Positions 20,000 through 30,800 of a stretch of 64,000 nt of DNA are shown here, piece by piece (within the stretch, counting starts at the first letter, position 1; every line of letters starts with the position of its first letter). A program made the translations under genes and the position numbers. The notes beneath the pieces are model-generated. The model did not search any database. It saw nothing but the letters and a program-made list of their open reading frames with translations, and was not told where the DNA came from. Source of the stretch: Xanthomonas sacchari (GTDB lineage: Bacteria; Pseudomonadota; Gammaproteobacteria; Xanthomonadales; Xanthomonadaceae); NCBI RefSeq assembly GCF_024266585.1, contig NZ_CP100647.1:2399001-2463000 (forward strand), read 5' to 3'.

Positions 20000-20923
20000 C
20001 TTCCCGGCAATCAACGAAATCACCTCGAAATGCGGCGGGCGCTTCTCGCGGGTCACGGTCTCCAGGCTGGACACCTCCAGCCCGGCCTTGCCGACGAACT
20101 TGCGCAGTTCCTTGGCCGAGAACCCCAGGTTGACGTGGCCGTAGGCCTGCACCGCGGCCTTGTGCTCGTGGCGCGCCAGGCTGCACAGCAGCAGGCGCCC
20201 GCCCGGGCGCAGCACCCGTGCCGATTCGCACACCGCCTGCGCCGGCTTGGTGGCGTAGGTCAGGGCGTGCATCATCACCACCAGGTCGAAGCTGGCGTCG
20301 GCGAAGGGCAGGGCGTGCATGTCGCCCTCGCGCACTTCCACGTTGCCGAGCCGGCGCAGGCGTTCGCTGGCCGCGGCCACCACCCGCGCGCTGGTGTCGA
20401 TGCAGACGTAGCGGCGCGCGTGCGGCGCCACCAGTTCGGCCAGCACGCCGTCGCCGGAGGCGATGTCGAGCACGTCGCCGGTCTCCAGCAGCGGCAGGGC
20501 GGTGCGCGCCAGCGCTTCCCAGGTGCGGCCCGGGGAATAGTGGCGTTCCATGTCGCCGGCCACCGAGTCGGCCCAGTTCTGGTCGGCGGCGCGGTTGGCC
20601 AGCACCGCGGCCACGCGCTCGGCGTCCTGGCGCAGCAGCGGATCGTCGCTGCCGGTGCTCAGTGCCAGCCACAATGCGCGCTGGGCCGGGTCCAGCAGGG
20701 CCTCGTCGAAGCGATAATAGGCGGACACGCCGGCACGGCGGTCGCGCACCAGCCCGGCCTCCTTGAGCTTGGCCAGGTGGGTCGAGACGCGCGGCTGCGC
20801 CAGGCGGGTGATCGCCGACAGCTCGGCCACGGTCAGCTCTTCCTGCTCCAGCAGCGCCAGCAGGCGCACGCGGGTGGCGTCGGCGAAGACCTTCAGCCGG
20901 GACGACCAGTCCTCCAGATCCAT
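19922..20923 (-). CDS. sahR: SahR-type regulator: ArsR-family wHTH fused to an SAM-dependent methyltransferase-like domain
   Basis: 333 residues from ATG 20921-20923, with AGGAAG upstream. The N-terminal ~100 residues form an ArsR winged helix ([29 protein letters not shown], then [12 protein letters not shown]). Residues ~150-300 contain an SAM-binding fold ([15 protein letters not shown], then CIDTS). This architecture matches SahR, the proteobacterial regulator of the S-adenosylhomocysteine/methionine cycle, where SAH acts as the signal. It sits directly upstream of metH. Residues ~307-320 ([11 protein letters not shown]) derive from an inserted repeat. Confidence 0.88.
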   Translation of the reverse strand: MDLEDWSSRLKVFADATRVRLLALLEQEELTVAELSAITRLAQPRVSTHLAKLKEAGLVRDRRAGVSAYYRFDEALLDPAQRALWLALSTGSDDPLLRQDAERVAAVLANRAADQNWADSVAGDMERHYSPGRTWEALARTALPLLETGDVLDIASGDGVLAELVAPHARRYVCIDTSARVVAAASERLRRLGNVEVREGDMHALPFADASFDLVVMMHALTYATKPAQAVCESARVLRPGGRLLLCSLARHEHKAAVQAYGHVNLGFSAKELRKFVGKAGLEVSSLETVTREKRPPHFEVISLIAGKPGIGIGESGIEKATAKAKAAAGDVA

Positions 20924-20980
20924 AAATATCTTCCTATCGCGATATAGAGATATTTTGGTCCGCGCGACGGTCCCGGTCAA
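20924..20980 (-). promoter_or_regulatory. Promoter and operator of the sahR-metH operon
   Basis: On the minus strand: -35 TTGACC (20975-20980), 17-base spacer, -10 CAAAAT (20952-20957). A perfect 8-bp inverted repeat, AAATATCT (20924-20931) and AGATATTT (20948-20955), with a further symmetric centre CTATCGCGATATAG, covers the region from the -10 to the start codon. This fits autorepression by SahR; the inference is from position and symmetry. Confidence 0.75.
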
Positions 20981-21011
20981 GTTGCACACGCCGGCGTATG
21001 GTTGGCGCGGC

Positions 21012-21017
21012 TACAAT
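21012..21017 (+). promoter_or_regulatory. Candidate -10 element of the acyl-CoA dehydrogenase gene
   Basis: TACAAT sits 33 bases before the GTG start. No good -35 element is found at the usual distance, so the call is tentative. Confidence 0.35.
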
Positions 21018-21049
21018 GGCCGCACCAACAAGCCCGGGAGGGGTTCGAC

Positions 21050-22198
<1,149 letters not shown>

Positions 22199-22256
22199 GG
22201 CCGGGAGTCGGGATCGGGGATTAGCCGGTTCCTGAATCCGCTGAGGAATCACGAAG

Positions 22257-22285
22257 AAGCGGCCGCAAGGCCGCTTTTTCTTTTT
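22257..22285 (+). terminator. Intrinsic terminator
   Basis: AAGCGGCC-GCAA-GGCCGCTT stem followed by a run of T (TTTTCTTTTT). Classic terminator of the acyl-CoA dehydrogenase gene. Confidence 0.9.
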
Positions 22286-22321
22286 GTGGAAAAGGGGTGA
22301 GCGGCATTCGGGCTGCAATGC

Positions 22322-22345
22322 GTCGGGACTGAAGTCCATCCCACA
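22322..22345. repeat. Half-site of the GGGA-CTTCAGTCCC palindromic repeat family
   Basis: GTCGGGACTGAAGTCCATCCC belongs to the same family as the copies at 36269-36292 and 36367-36434. No second arm is seen nearby. Confidence 0.6.
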
Positions 22346-22423
22346 AGGAGCGCTCGGCCTTCAAGGAGCGCTCCGTCTTGCGCCGGGTTTTGGATCGCGC
22401 TTCCCGACTAGATTCCCGGACAA

Positions 22424-22447
22424 CAAAAAACGGCCTTGCGGCCGCTT
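22424..22447 (-). terminator. Intrinsic terminator of the RND operon
   Basis: Read on the minus strand: CGGCC-GCAA-GGCCG stem followed by TTTTTTG. Its stem and tetraloop match those of the convergent terminator 170 bases away. Confidence 0.85.
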
Positions 22448-22534
22448 CTTGTTTTGCCTCTACAGGGCGGAAGGATCAGGACCGGGAGGGGTCCGTTCAC
22501 GCATCCCCACTCCCGAATCCCCAATCCCCGCCCC

Positions 22535-25500
22535 TCACCGATCCGGCTGATGCCGCGCCAGACCGGCTTCCTGCATCTGCGTGAATTCCTTCGACGGCTC
22601 GTCCAGCTTGTCGCCGAGCATGCGCCGCACCATCACGAAGAACAGCGGGATGAACAGCACGCCCAGCACGGTGGCGAACAGCATGCCGCCGATCACGCCG
22701 GTACCGATGGCATGGCGGGCGTTGGCGCCGGCGCCGGTGGAGATCGCCATCGGCAGCACGCCGAGGATGAACGCGAACGAGGTCATCAGGATCGGGCGGA
22801 AGCGCAGGTGCGCCGCCTCGGCCGCGGCCTCGCGCAGGGTCTTGCCCATCGCCCGCTGCTCCACCGCGAACTCGACGATCAGGATCGCGTTCTTGGCGGC
22901 CAGGCCGATCACCGTGATCAGGCCGATCTTGAAGTAGATGTCGTTGGGCAGGCCGCGCAGCAGCGAGAACGCCACCGCGCCGAGCACGCCGATCGGTACC
23001 ACCAGCAGCACCGACACCGGGATCGACCAGCTCTCGTACAGCGCCGCCAGGCACAGGAACACCACCACGATCGACAGCACCAGCAGCAGCGTGGCGGTGT
23101 TGCCGGCGATGATCTCCTGGTACGACATGCCGCTCCAGTCGAAGCCGAAGCCCGGCGGCAGGTCGTTGTTGACGATGTTCTCCATCGCGCTCATCGCCTG
23201 GCCGGAGCTGCCGCCCGGGGCCGGGTTGCCGACGATGTTGACCGCCGAGTAGCCGTTGTAGCGGCTCAGCGACGGCGAGCTGTAGATCCAGTCCGAACTC
23301 ACCACCGTGCTCAGCGGGATCATCTGCGGCAGCCCGCTGCTGTCGGTGGCGGTGCTGCTGGGCACGTAGAAGTTGCGCAGCGACTCCGGACCGGTGCGGA
23401 ACGGTGCGTCGGCCTGCATGTTGACGCGCTTGATGCGGCCTTCGTAGAAGAAGTCGTTGACGTACACCGGCGCCAGCATCAGCTGGATCGACTGGTAGAT
23501 GTCGTTGACCGACAGGCCCATCGACTGCGCCTGCACGCGGTCCACCTTCAGCTGCAGCTGCGGCGAGTTCTCCAGGCCGTTCGGGCGCACCCCGGCGAGG
23601 GCGTCCTGGCGCTGCGCGGCCTTGCCGAGCACGATGTTGCGCGCCTGCAGCAGGGCTTCCTCGCCCTGGCCGGTGCGGTCCTGCAGCCACATGTCGAAGC
23701 CGCCGAACTGGCCCAGGCCCTGCACGGTCGGCAGGTTGACCACGAAGATCTGTGCGTCCTTGATCCCGTAGAACATCCCGTTCAACTGCTGGATCAGGTC
23801 GCCGGCGGCGATGTCGCGCTCTTCCCAGGGCTTGAGCCGGATGAAGCCCATGCCCACGTTCTCGCCGCGGCCCAGGAAGCTGAAGCCGGCCACCTGCAGC
23901 ATGCCTTCGACCGCCTTCTGCTGCTGCAGCACGCCGCGCATCTGCGCGAACACCTCGTTGGTGCGGGTCTTGGTCGCACCCGGCGGCAGCTGCACGATCG
24001 CCAGCGCGAAGCCCTGGTCCTCTTCCGGCAGGAAGCTGCCCGGCATGCGCGTGAACAGGAACCCGCACAGCACCAACAGCAGGGCGAACACCGCCATCCA
24101 GCGCGGCGCGCGGCGGATGGTATTGCCGACCGCGCCGACGTAACGGTGCGCCAGCTTGTCGTAGTACTTGTTGAAGGTGCGGTAGACCCAGTTCGGGTTG
24201 TCGTTGTGGGTCGGCTTGAGGAACGCCGCGCACAGCGCCGGGGTGAAGCTCAGCGCCAGGAACGCCGAGAACCCCATCGACATGGCGATGGTGATCGCGA
24301 ACTGCTTGTAGATCGCGCCGGCGGCGCCGGGCTGCATCGCCGAGGGGATGAACACCGCCGCCAGCACCACGGTGATGGCCACCACCGCGCCGGTGATCTG
24401 GGTCATCGCCTTGTGCGTGGCCGCCTTCGGCGCCAGGTGCTCCTCTGACATGATGCGTTCGACGTTCTCGATCACCACGATCGCGTCGTCGACCACGATG
24501 CCGATCGCCAGCACCATCGCGAACAGGGTCAGCTGGTTGATGGTGAAGCCGATGGCCCACATGCCCAGGAAGGTGCCCAGCAGCGCCACCGGGATCACCA
24601 GGGTGGGGATGATGGTGGCGCGGAAGTTCTGCAGGAACACCAGCATCACCAGGAACACCAGCACGATCGCCTCGGCCAGGGTCTTGACCACTTCCTCGAT
24701 CGAGATCTTGACGAAGGTGGTGCTCTCGTACGGCGTGAACCAGGTGACGCCCTGCGGGAAGCTCGGCTGCAGCTCGTCCATCTTGGCCTTGACCGCCTCG
24801 GACACGCTCAGCGCATTGGCGCCGGGCAGCAGCTGGATCGCGAAGGCGCCGGTCGGCTTGCCGTTGTACTGGGTGTCGAAACCGAAGTTGGTCGGGCCGA
24901 ACGCGACCCGGGCCACGTCCTTCAGCCGCACCACGGTGCCGTTGCTGTCGGCGCGCAGGATGATGTTCTCGAACTGCTCGGGCGAGGTGAAGCGGCCCTC
25001 GGCGCTGACCGTGGCGGTGAACGACTGGCCCTGCGGCGCCGGGTCCGAGCCGAGCGAGCCGGCGGCGAACTGCACGTTCTGCGCGCCGATCGCGCTGTAC
25101 ACCTGGCTGGCGGACATGTGGTAACCCTGCAGCTTCTGCGGGTTGAGCCAGATGTCCATGGCGTACTCGGCGCCGAACTGCTGGGTGCTGCCGACGCCGG
25201 GCACGCGCGAGATCTGCTCCAGCACGCGCGAGCCGACGATGTCGTTGAGCGCGTCGCGGTCGATCGACGGGTTGTCCGAGCGCAACGCGATCACGCTGAG
25301 GAAGCCGGCGTTGGCCTTGGCCACCACCACGCCCTGCGCGGTCACTTCCGACGGCAGGCGCGGGGTCGCCAGCGACACCTTGTTCTGCACCTGCACCTGG
25401 GCGATGTCCGGATCGGTACCGGTTTCGAAGGTCAGGGTGATGGTGGCGCTGCCGCTGGAGGACGACGACGAGCTGAAGTACAGCAGGTGGTCGATGCCGG

Positions 25501-25708
25501 TGAGCTGCTGCTCGATCACCTGGGTGACCGAGCGTTCGGTGGTGCTGGCGCTGGCGCCGGGATAGGTGGCGGTGACGGTGACCTGGGGCGGGGCGATCGA
25601 GGGATAGGACTCGACGCCGAGATTGAGGATGGCGATCACGCCGCTGAGCGAGATCAGGATCGCCACCACCCAGGCAAAGACCGGGTGTTCGATGAAGAAC
25701 TTAGGCAT
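22535..25708 (-). CDS. RND-type efflux pump inner-membrane subunit (HAE1/AcrB family)
   Basis: 1,057 residues, full length for AcrB/MexB-type pumps. Starts MPKFFIEHPVFAWVVAILIS with the first of twelve membrane helices. The proton relay Asp pair is in LAIGIVVDDAIVVIENVER and the Lys in GLAAKNAILIVEF. A Ser-rich run (YFSSSSSSSGS) in the porter domain is a species-level variation. Driven by proton flux, it exports drugs or other amphiphiles with the adjacent fusion protein and an outer-membrane channel. No channel gene is present, so it must use one encoded elsewhere. Third gene of the TetR-MFP-RND operon. Confidence 0.95.
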   Translation of the reverse strand: MPKFFIEHPVFAWVVAILISLSGVIAILNLGVESYPSIAPPQVTVTATYPGASASTTERSVTQVIEQQLTGIDHLLYFSSSSSSSGSATITLTFETGTDPDIAQVQVQNKVSLATPRLPSEVTAQGVVVAKANAGFLSVIALRSDNPSIDRDALNDIVGSRVLEQISRVPGVGSTQQFGAEYAMDIWLNPQKLQGYHMSASQVYSAIGAQNVQFAAGSLGSDPAPQGQSFTATVSAEGRFTSPEQFENIILRADSNGTVVRLKDVARVAFGPTNFGFDTQYNGKPTGAFAIQLLPGANALSVSEAVKAKMDELQPSFPQGVTWFTPYESTTFVKISIEEVVKTLAEAIVLVFLVMLVFLQNFRATIIPTLVIPVALLGTFLGMWAIGFTINQLTLFAMVLAIGIVVDDAIVVIENVERIMSEEHLAPKAATHKAMTQITGAVVAITVVLAAVFIPSAMQPGAAGAIYKQFAITIAMSMGFSAFLALSFTPALCAAFLKPTHNDNPNWVYRTFNKYYDKLAHRYVGAVGNTIRRAPRWMAVFALLLVLCGFLFTRMPGSFLPEEDQGFALAIVQLPPGATKTRTNEVFAQMRGVLQQQKAVEGMLQVAGFSFLGRGENVGMGFIRLKPWEERDIAAGDLIQQLNGMFYGIKDAQIFVVNLPTVQGLGQFGGFDMWLQDRTGQGEEALLQARNIVLGKAAQRQDALAGVRPNGLENSPQLQLKVDRVQAQSMGLSVNDIYQSIQLMLAPVYVNDFFYEGRIKRVNMQADAPFRTGPESLRNFYVPSSTATDSSGLPQMIPLSTVVSSDWIYSSPSLSRYNGYSAVNIVGNPAPGGSSGQAMSAMENIVNNDLPPGFGFDWSGMSYQEIIAGNTATLLLVLSIVVVFLCLAALYESWSIPVSVLLVVPIGVLGAVAFSLLRGLPNDIYFKIGLITVIGLAAKNAILIVEFAVEQRAMGKTLREAAAEAAHLRFRPILMTSFAFILGVLPMAISTGAGANARHAIGTGVIGGMLFATVLGVLFIPLFFVMVRRMLGDKLDEPSKEFTQMQEAGLARHQPDR

Positions 25709-25720
25709 GGGGGGAGTCCG

Positions 25721-26998
25721 TTACTGCTTCGGCTGGTCGGAATGCGAGGCGGCGTCCGGCGCGTCGCCGTGCGCTGCGCCCTGCGCCGGGGCGGCGCCCT
25801 TGGCCGGCGCCGCGGCGCCTTGGGCGCCCTGGCCGGGAGCCGCGCCGGGGCCCTGGCCCTGCGCGGCGGCATTGGGATCCCACGGCTTGGCCACTGCCGG
25901 TGCGCCTTCCTTGACCTTGGGCAGGCCGCTGACCACGATCTGGTCGCCGCTCTGCAGGCCGCCGCTGACGATCCACTTGTCGCCCTGCTGGCCGACCGTG
26001 GTCAGGTCCTTGCGCAGCACCTTGCCGTCCTTGCCGACGACCATGGCGTAGGCGCCCTTGGCGTCACGCAGCACCGCGGCCTGCGGGATCAGGTAGACCC
26101 CCTTGCGCTCGCCCAGGTTGGCCGCGAAGCTGACGAAGGCGCCGGGCAGCAGCACCCGGTCCGGGTTCGGCAGCAGCGCGCGCAGCGTCACCGAGCCGGT
26201 GCTCGGGTCGACCGTGGCGCCGGAGAAGTCCAGGGTGCCGGCATGCGCGTAGGTGCTGCCGTCGCCGAGCTTGATCTGCACGGTGGACTTGTCCTCGGGG
26301 TTGAGGGCGACGTTGCCTTCGGTCTGCGCCTGGCGCAACTGCGCCAGTTCGTCGGCGCTCATCGAGAAGTTCACGTAGAGCGGGTCCATCTGGTCGATCG
26401 TGGTCAGCAGCGTGGCGTCGCCCTGGCCGACCAAGGCGCCCTCGGTGACCTGCTGCTTGCCGGCGCGGCCGGCGATCGGCGCGGTGACGGTGGCGTAGCC
26501 GAGGTTGATGCGCGCGGTTTCGACCGCCGCGCGGGCCTGCTGCACGGCGGCAGCGGAACTGCGCTCGGTGGCTTCGGCGCTGTCCAGGTCGGACTTGGAC
26601 ACGTAGGCCTGCGGCGCCAGGCTGCGCGCGCGGGCGGCGGCGGCCTTGGCGTTGACGTAGGTGGCTTCGGCCGCGGCCAGCTGGCCCTGCGCCGAGGCCA
26701 GCGTCGCCCGCAGCGGCGCCGGGTCGATCTGGAACAGCGGCTGGCCTTCCTTGACGTCGGTGCCTTCGGTGTACAGGCGCTTTTCCAGCACGCCGGCCAC
26801 GCGGGCTCGGACGTCGGCGCTGCGGAACGCGGACAGGCGGCCGACCAGCTCGCGCTGCAGCGGCACGGTCTGCGGCTGTGCCTGCAGCACGCCCACTTCC
26901 GGCGGCGGCATGGCCTGCTGCTGATCCTGTTTCTTGCAGGACGCCAACACCACCACGACGGCGCAGGCCAGGGCGAGAGAACGCAACGGGGAGGTCAT
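25721..26998 (-). CDS. RND efflux periplasmic adaptor (AcrA/MexA family)
   Basis: 425 residues. Lipoprotein signal MTSPLRSLALACAVVVVLASC with lipidated Cys21. The lipoyl/hairpin/barrel region is the usual one (QPQTVPLQRELVGRLSAFRSADVRARVAGVLEKRLY, then PQAYVSKSDLDSAEAT). The C-terminal ~50 residues form a Gln/Ala/Pro-rich tail (AAQGQGPGAAPGQGAQG) that is longer than in AcrA. It links the pump to an outer-membrane channel. Starts inside the end of the TetR gene (4-base overlap) and is followed by the pump after 12 bases. Confidence 0.94.
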   Translation of the reverse strand: MTSPLRSLALACAVVVVLASCKKQDQQQAMPPPEVGVLQAQPQTVPLQRELVGRLSAFRSADVRARVAGVLEKRLYTEGTDVKEGQPLFQIDPAPLRATLASAQGQLAAAEATYVNAKAAAARARSLAPQAYVSKSDLDSAEATERSSAAAVQQARAAVETARINLGYATVTAPIAGRAGKQQVTEGALVGQGDATLLTTIDQMDPLYVNFSMSADELAQLRQAQTEGNVALNPEDKSTVQIKLGDGSTYAHAGTLDFSGATVDPSTGSVTLRALLPNPDRVLLPGAFVSFAANLGERKGVYLIPQAAVLRDAKGAYAMVVGKDGKVLRKDLTTVGQQGDKWIVSGGLQSGDQIVVSGLPKVKEGAPAVAKPWDPNAAAQGQGPGAAPGQGAQGAAAPAKGAAPAQGAAHGDAPDAASHSDQPKQ

Positions 26999-27645
26999 CG
27001 GGTGGTACTCCGGTCTGGTTTTGTAGAAGAAAGAGAAGGCGCGGCGAACGCGCGCAGGAAGCCGTCCACGGCGAACTCGGCCCAGGCGCGCTGCGCGGTA
27101 CGGTCGCCGCGATGCGCGCTGTGGAAGCGCTGACGCTCGAAATCCATGCCCACGATCATGCTCAACAGCAGCTCGGCCATGAAGTGCGGATCGTCATGCC
27201 GCAGCTGGCCGCGGCCGGTGGCGCCGCGCAGGCAGTCGCTGAGGCAGTGCAGCAGGCGTTCCACGCTGTCGCGGAACATGGCCCGCGACAACTCGGGAAA
27301 ATGCCGGGACTCGGCGGCGATCAGTTGGGTGCTCTGCACCACGCGTGGCTCGGACAACTGCTCCAGGTACTCGCAGGCGAACCGCAGCAGGCTCGCACGC
27401 AGGTCGTCCTGCGCCGGCTCCAGGTGCGCGGTGGCCAGGTCCAGGTGGTCCTGCAGCGCCCGCTGCAGCAGGTCCTGCTTGCTACGGTAGCGGCTGTACA
27501 GGGTCTGCTTGGAGCAGCCGGCGCGTGCCGCCACCGCCTCCATGCTCAGGCCCATGCCTTCTTCGGCCAGCAGGTCGCGCACGGCGGCGTACACGCGCTG
27601 GTCGCGCGCCTGGCGCTGCGCGACAGAGGCGGGGGGGGTGCTCAT
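26995..27645 (-). CDS. TetR-family repressor of the RND operon
   Basis: 216 residues. N-terminal TetR helix-turn-helix (RVYAAVRDLLAEEGMGLSMEAVAARAGCSKQTLYSRYRSKQDLL) and a helical ligand-binding C-terminal domain. First gene of the efflux operon, coupled to the adaptor gene by overlapping stop and start codons. Expected to repress its own operon until bound by a pump substrate. A candidate operator lies just upstream. Confidence 0.9.
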   Translation of the reverse strand: MSTPPASVAQRQARDQRVYAAVRDLLAEEGMGLSMEAVAARAGCSKQTLYSRYRSKQDLLQRALQDHLDLATAHLEPAQDDLRASLLRFACEYLEQLSEPRVVQSTQLIAAESRHFPELSRAMFRDSVERLLHCLSDCLRGATGRGQLRHDDPHFMAELLLSMIVGMDFERQRFHSAHRGDRTAQRAWAEFAVDGFLRAFAAPSLSSTKPDRSTTR

Positions 27646-27650
27646 TGATT

Positions 27651-27668
27651 GTGGACTATACCGTCCAG
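27651..27668 (-). promoter_or_regulatory. Candidate TetR operator/-10 region
   Basis: Directly upstream of the TetR gene is GGACTATACCGTCC with partial dyad symmetry (GGAC/GTCC arms), and TATAGT on the minus strand inside it could be the -10. It is short and only partially symmetric. Confidence 0.4.
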
Positions 27669-27843
27669 TTTAGAATTAGAACAGCCTTGACACCGGGGCG
27701 TTCTTGTTGACAACGGCCGGTGCCGGGAAAGCATGGTGACCGCGGCGTGAAGGCGATGTTGTAGACACTTTGCGCGATCTGGCGCGTCGCCTCCGGCATG
27801 TCGTCGGTTTGCGATGCAGCAAGGTAGTTGAACGGCGCACCGG

Positions 27844-27849
27844 TACAAT
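27844..27849 (+). promoter_or_regulatory. Candidate -10 of the glutamate dehydrogenase gene
   Basis: TACAAT ends about 38 bases before the ATG at 27888. A -35 at the usual spacing is not evident. Confidence 0.35.
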
Positions 27850-27887
27850 TCGCGCTTTCCCATCGAGCATCGTTGCTGCTCTCCGTC

Positions 27888-30800
27888 ATGAAACCCAAAC
27901 ACGCCGCTTCCCGTTCCAAATCCACGGCCGCCGCGCGCAGCTCCGCGACCCCTTCCGCCACCAAGTCGGCCACGCCGTCGGCCAAGACGCCTGCCAAGCG
28001 CAAGGCGGCGGCCAAGCCCGCCGCTCCGCGCAAGGCGGCGGTGGTGGCCAAGCCGGCCGCGGCCGTCCCGGCCACCGCCAAGGTGATCGATGCGGCGCCG
28101 GCCGCCAGCGGTTTCAGCCTGGCGCCGGTGTTCGCGGCGCTGCGCAAGCGCTATCCGGGCGGTCGCCAGGACGAGGCGCAGGCGTTCGCCGAGGAGTTCT
28201 ACAAGCGCATGGAGGAGGACGAGTTCCCCCACCACAGCGCGCAGGAGTGGGCGGCGCTGGCCGCGTCGATGCTGGAATTCGCGCGCAAGCGCAAGCCGGG
28301 CACGGTCAACGTGCGGGTGTTCAACCCGAGCCTGAAGGGCGACGGCTGGGAGTCGTCGCACACGGTGCTGCAGATCGTCAACGACGACATGCCGTTCCTG
28401 GTCGACTCGGTGAGCATGGCGCTGGCGGAGCTGGGCATCGGCGTGCACGTGCTCGGCCATCCGGTGCTGCGCATGCAGCGCGACAAGGGCGGCGTGCTGG
28501 AGAACGTGGGCGAGGGCAAACCGGAATCGCTGATGGCGCTGGAGATCGACCGCCAGCCGCCGGAGGACATGGCGCAGGTGGAAGCGGCGATCCGGCGCAT
28601 CCTCGGCGAGGTGCGCAACATCGTGCGCGACTGGGGCAGCATGCGGGAGAAGATGCTGGCGCTGGCCGACGACCTGACCACGCGGCGCCTGCCGGTGGAC
28701 GACAAGGGCCGGCGCGAGGCGCAGGAATTCCTGCGCTGGGCCGCGGCCGACCATTTCACCTTCTTCGGCTACCGCGAGTACCGGGTGGAGAAGCAGGGCG
28801 GCGAAGACGTGCTGGCGCCGCTGGAGGACAGCGGCCTGGGCCTGCTGCGCGGGCAGGACAAGTCGCCGGCGCGGCCGGTGCGCACGCTGGCCGCGCACGG
28901 CCTCAGCGAGTCGGGCAACAAGGAAGCGCTGATCCTGACCAAGACCAACGCGCGCTCGCGGGTGCACCGCAGCGGCTACATGGACTACATCGGCGTGCTG
29001 GAGTTCGACGCCAAGGGCCGCATCGTCGCCGAGCAGCGCTTCCTCGGCCTGTTCACCTCCAGCGCCTACAACCGCCGCCCGTGGGAGATCCCGCTGGTGC
29101 GCGAGCGCTTCGACTCCGTCATGCGCAAGTCCGAGCTGACCCCGAGCAGCCACAGCGGCAAGGCGCTGCGCCACATCCTGGAGACGCTGCCGCGCGAGGA
29201 GCTGTTCCAGTCCAACGAGGAGGAGCTGTACCGCACCGCGATGGGCATCCTCGGCCTGCAGGAGCGGGTGCGCAGCCGCCTGTTCCTGCGCCGCGACAAG
29301 TACGGCCGTTTCATTTCCGCGCTGGTGTACATCCCGCGCGAGCGCTTCAACACCGACGTGCGCCTGCGCATCGAGGCGCTGCTGAAGGACGCGCTGCACG
29401 GCGAGTACATCGATTCCAGCGTGGTGCTGGGCGAGTCGCCGCTGGCGCAGCTGCACCTGATCGTGCGGCCGAAGCCGGGCGAAGCCTTGGAGTTCGATAC
29501 CAGCGAGCTGGAGTCGCGCCTGGCGCACCTGCTGCGCAACTGGCACGACGACCTGCGCGAGGCGCTGGTGGCCAGCCGCGGCGAGCGCGACGGCCTGCGC
29601 CTGGCCGCCAGCTACGGCCGCGCGCTGCCGGCCGGCTACATCGAGGAGTCCACCGCGCAGATCGCCGCGCGCGACGTCGAGCGCCTGGCCGCGTTGCGCG
29701 GCCCGGAAGACCTGCACCTGAGCCTGCAGGCGCTGCGCCGCGACGGCGCCGACAGCCTACGCCTGAAGCTGTACCGCCAGCACGACGACCTGCCGCTGTC
29801 GGACGTGCTGCCGATGATGGAGAACCTGGGCCTGCGGGTGATCTCCGAGCGTCCGTACCGGCTGGTGGTGGACGGCACGCCGCTGTCGATCCAGGACTTC
29901 GAGGTCGAGCCGCTGGCCGGCAGCATCGACGTGGCCGCCGCCGACGCGCCGCTGTGCGAGGCATTCGTGCGGATCTGGCGCGGCGACGCCGAGAACGACG
30001 GCTTCAACCGCCTGATCGTCGGCGCCAGCCTGAGCTGGCGCCAGGTCGCGGTGCTGCGCGGCTACTGCAAGTACCTGCTGCAGACCGGCGTGCCGTTCTC
30101 GCAGGCCTACGTCGAAGAGACCTGCAACCGCTATCCACTGCTGGCGCGGCTGCTGGTGGAACTGTTCGAGGCGCGCTTCGATCCGGCCACCGGCAGCGAG
30201 AGCAAGGCGCAGATCGCCGAGGGCCAGGCCGCGCTGGCGGCGCAGCTGCGCCTGCTGGCCAACGGCGACGACGCCGCGTTGAAGGTGCTGCAGCCGGTGA
30301 TCGACGCGCGCAGCGGCAGCCGCGAGGCGCAGCTGGAGGCGGTCTCGGCCGCGCTGCTGAAGCTGTTCGACCAGGTCGCCAGCCTCGACGAGGACCGCAT
30401 CCTGCGCAGCTTCAAGGGCGTGATCGAGGCGACCCTGCGCACCAGCCACTACCAGCGCACCGCCGATGGCGGCCTGGGCCACTGCATCAGCTTCAAGCTG
30501 GATTCGGCCAAGGTGCCGGACCTGCCCAAGCCGCGTCCGTACCGCGAGATCTTCGTGTACGGCCCGCGCGTGGAAGGCGTGCACCTGCGCTTCGGCGCGG
30601 TGGCGCGCGGCGGCCTGCGCTGGTCCGACCGGCGCGAGGACTTCCGCACCGAGGTGCTGGGCCTGGTCAAGGCGCAGATGGTCAAGAACACGGTGATCGT
30701 GCCGGTCGGCGCCAAGGGCGGCTTCTTCTGCAAGCGCCCGCCGGTCGGCGGCGACCGCGACGCGGTGCTGGCCGAGGGCATCGCCTGCTACAAGCTGTTC

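Noticed and set aside
25440-25480. Frameshift or error suggested by the Ser run in the RND pump
   Set aside because: Frame is intact and similar Ser/Gly-rich variation occurs at this place in HAE1 pumps.
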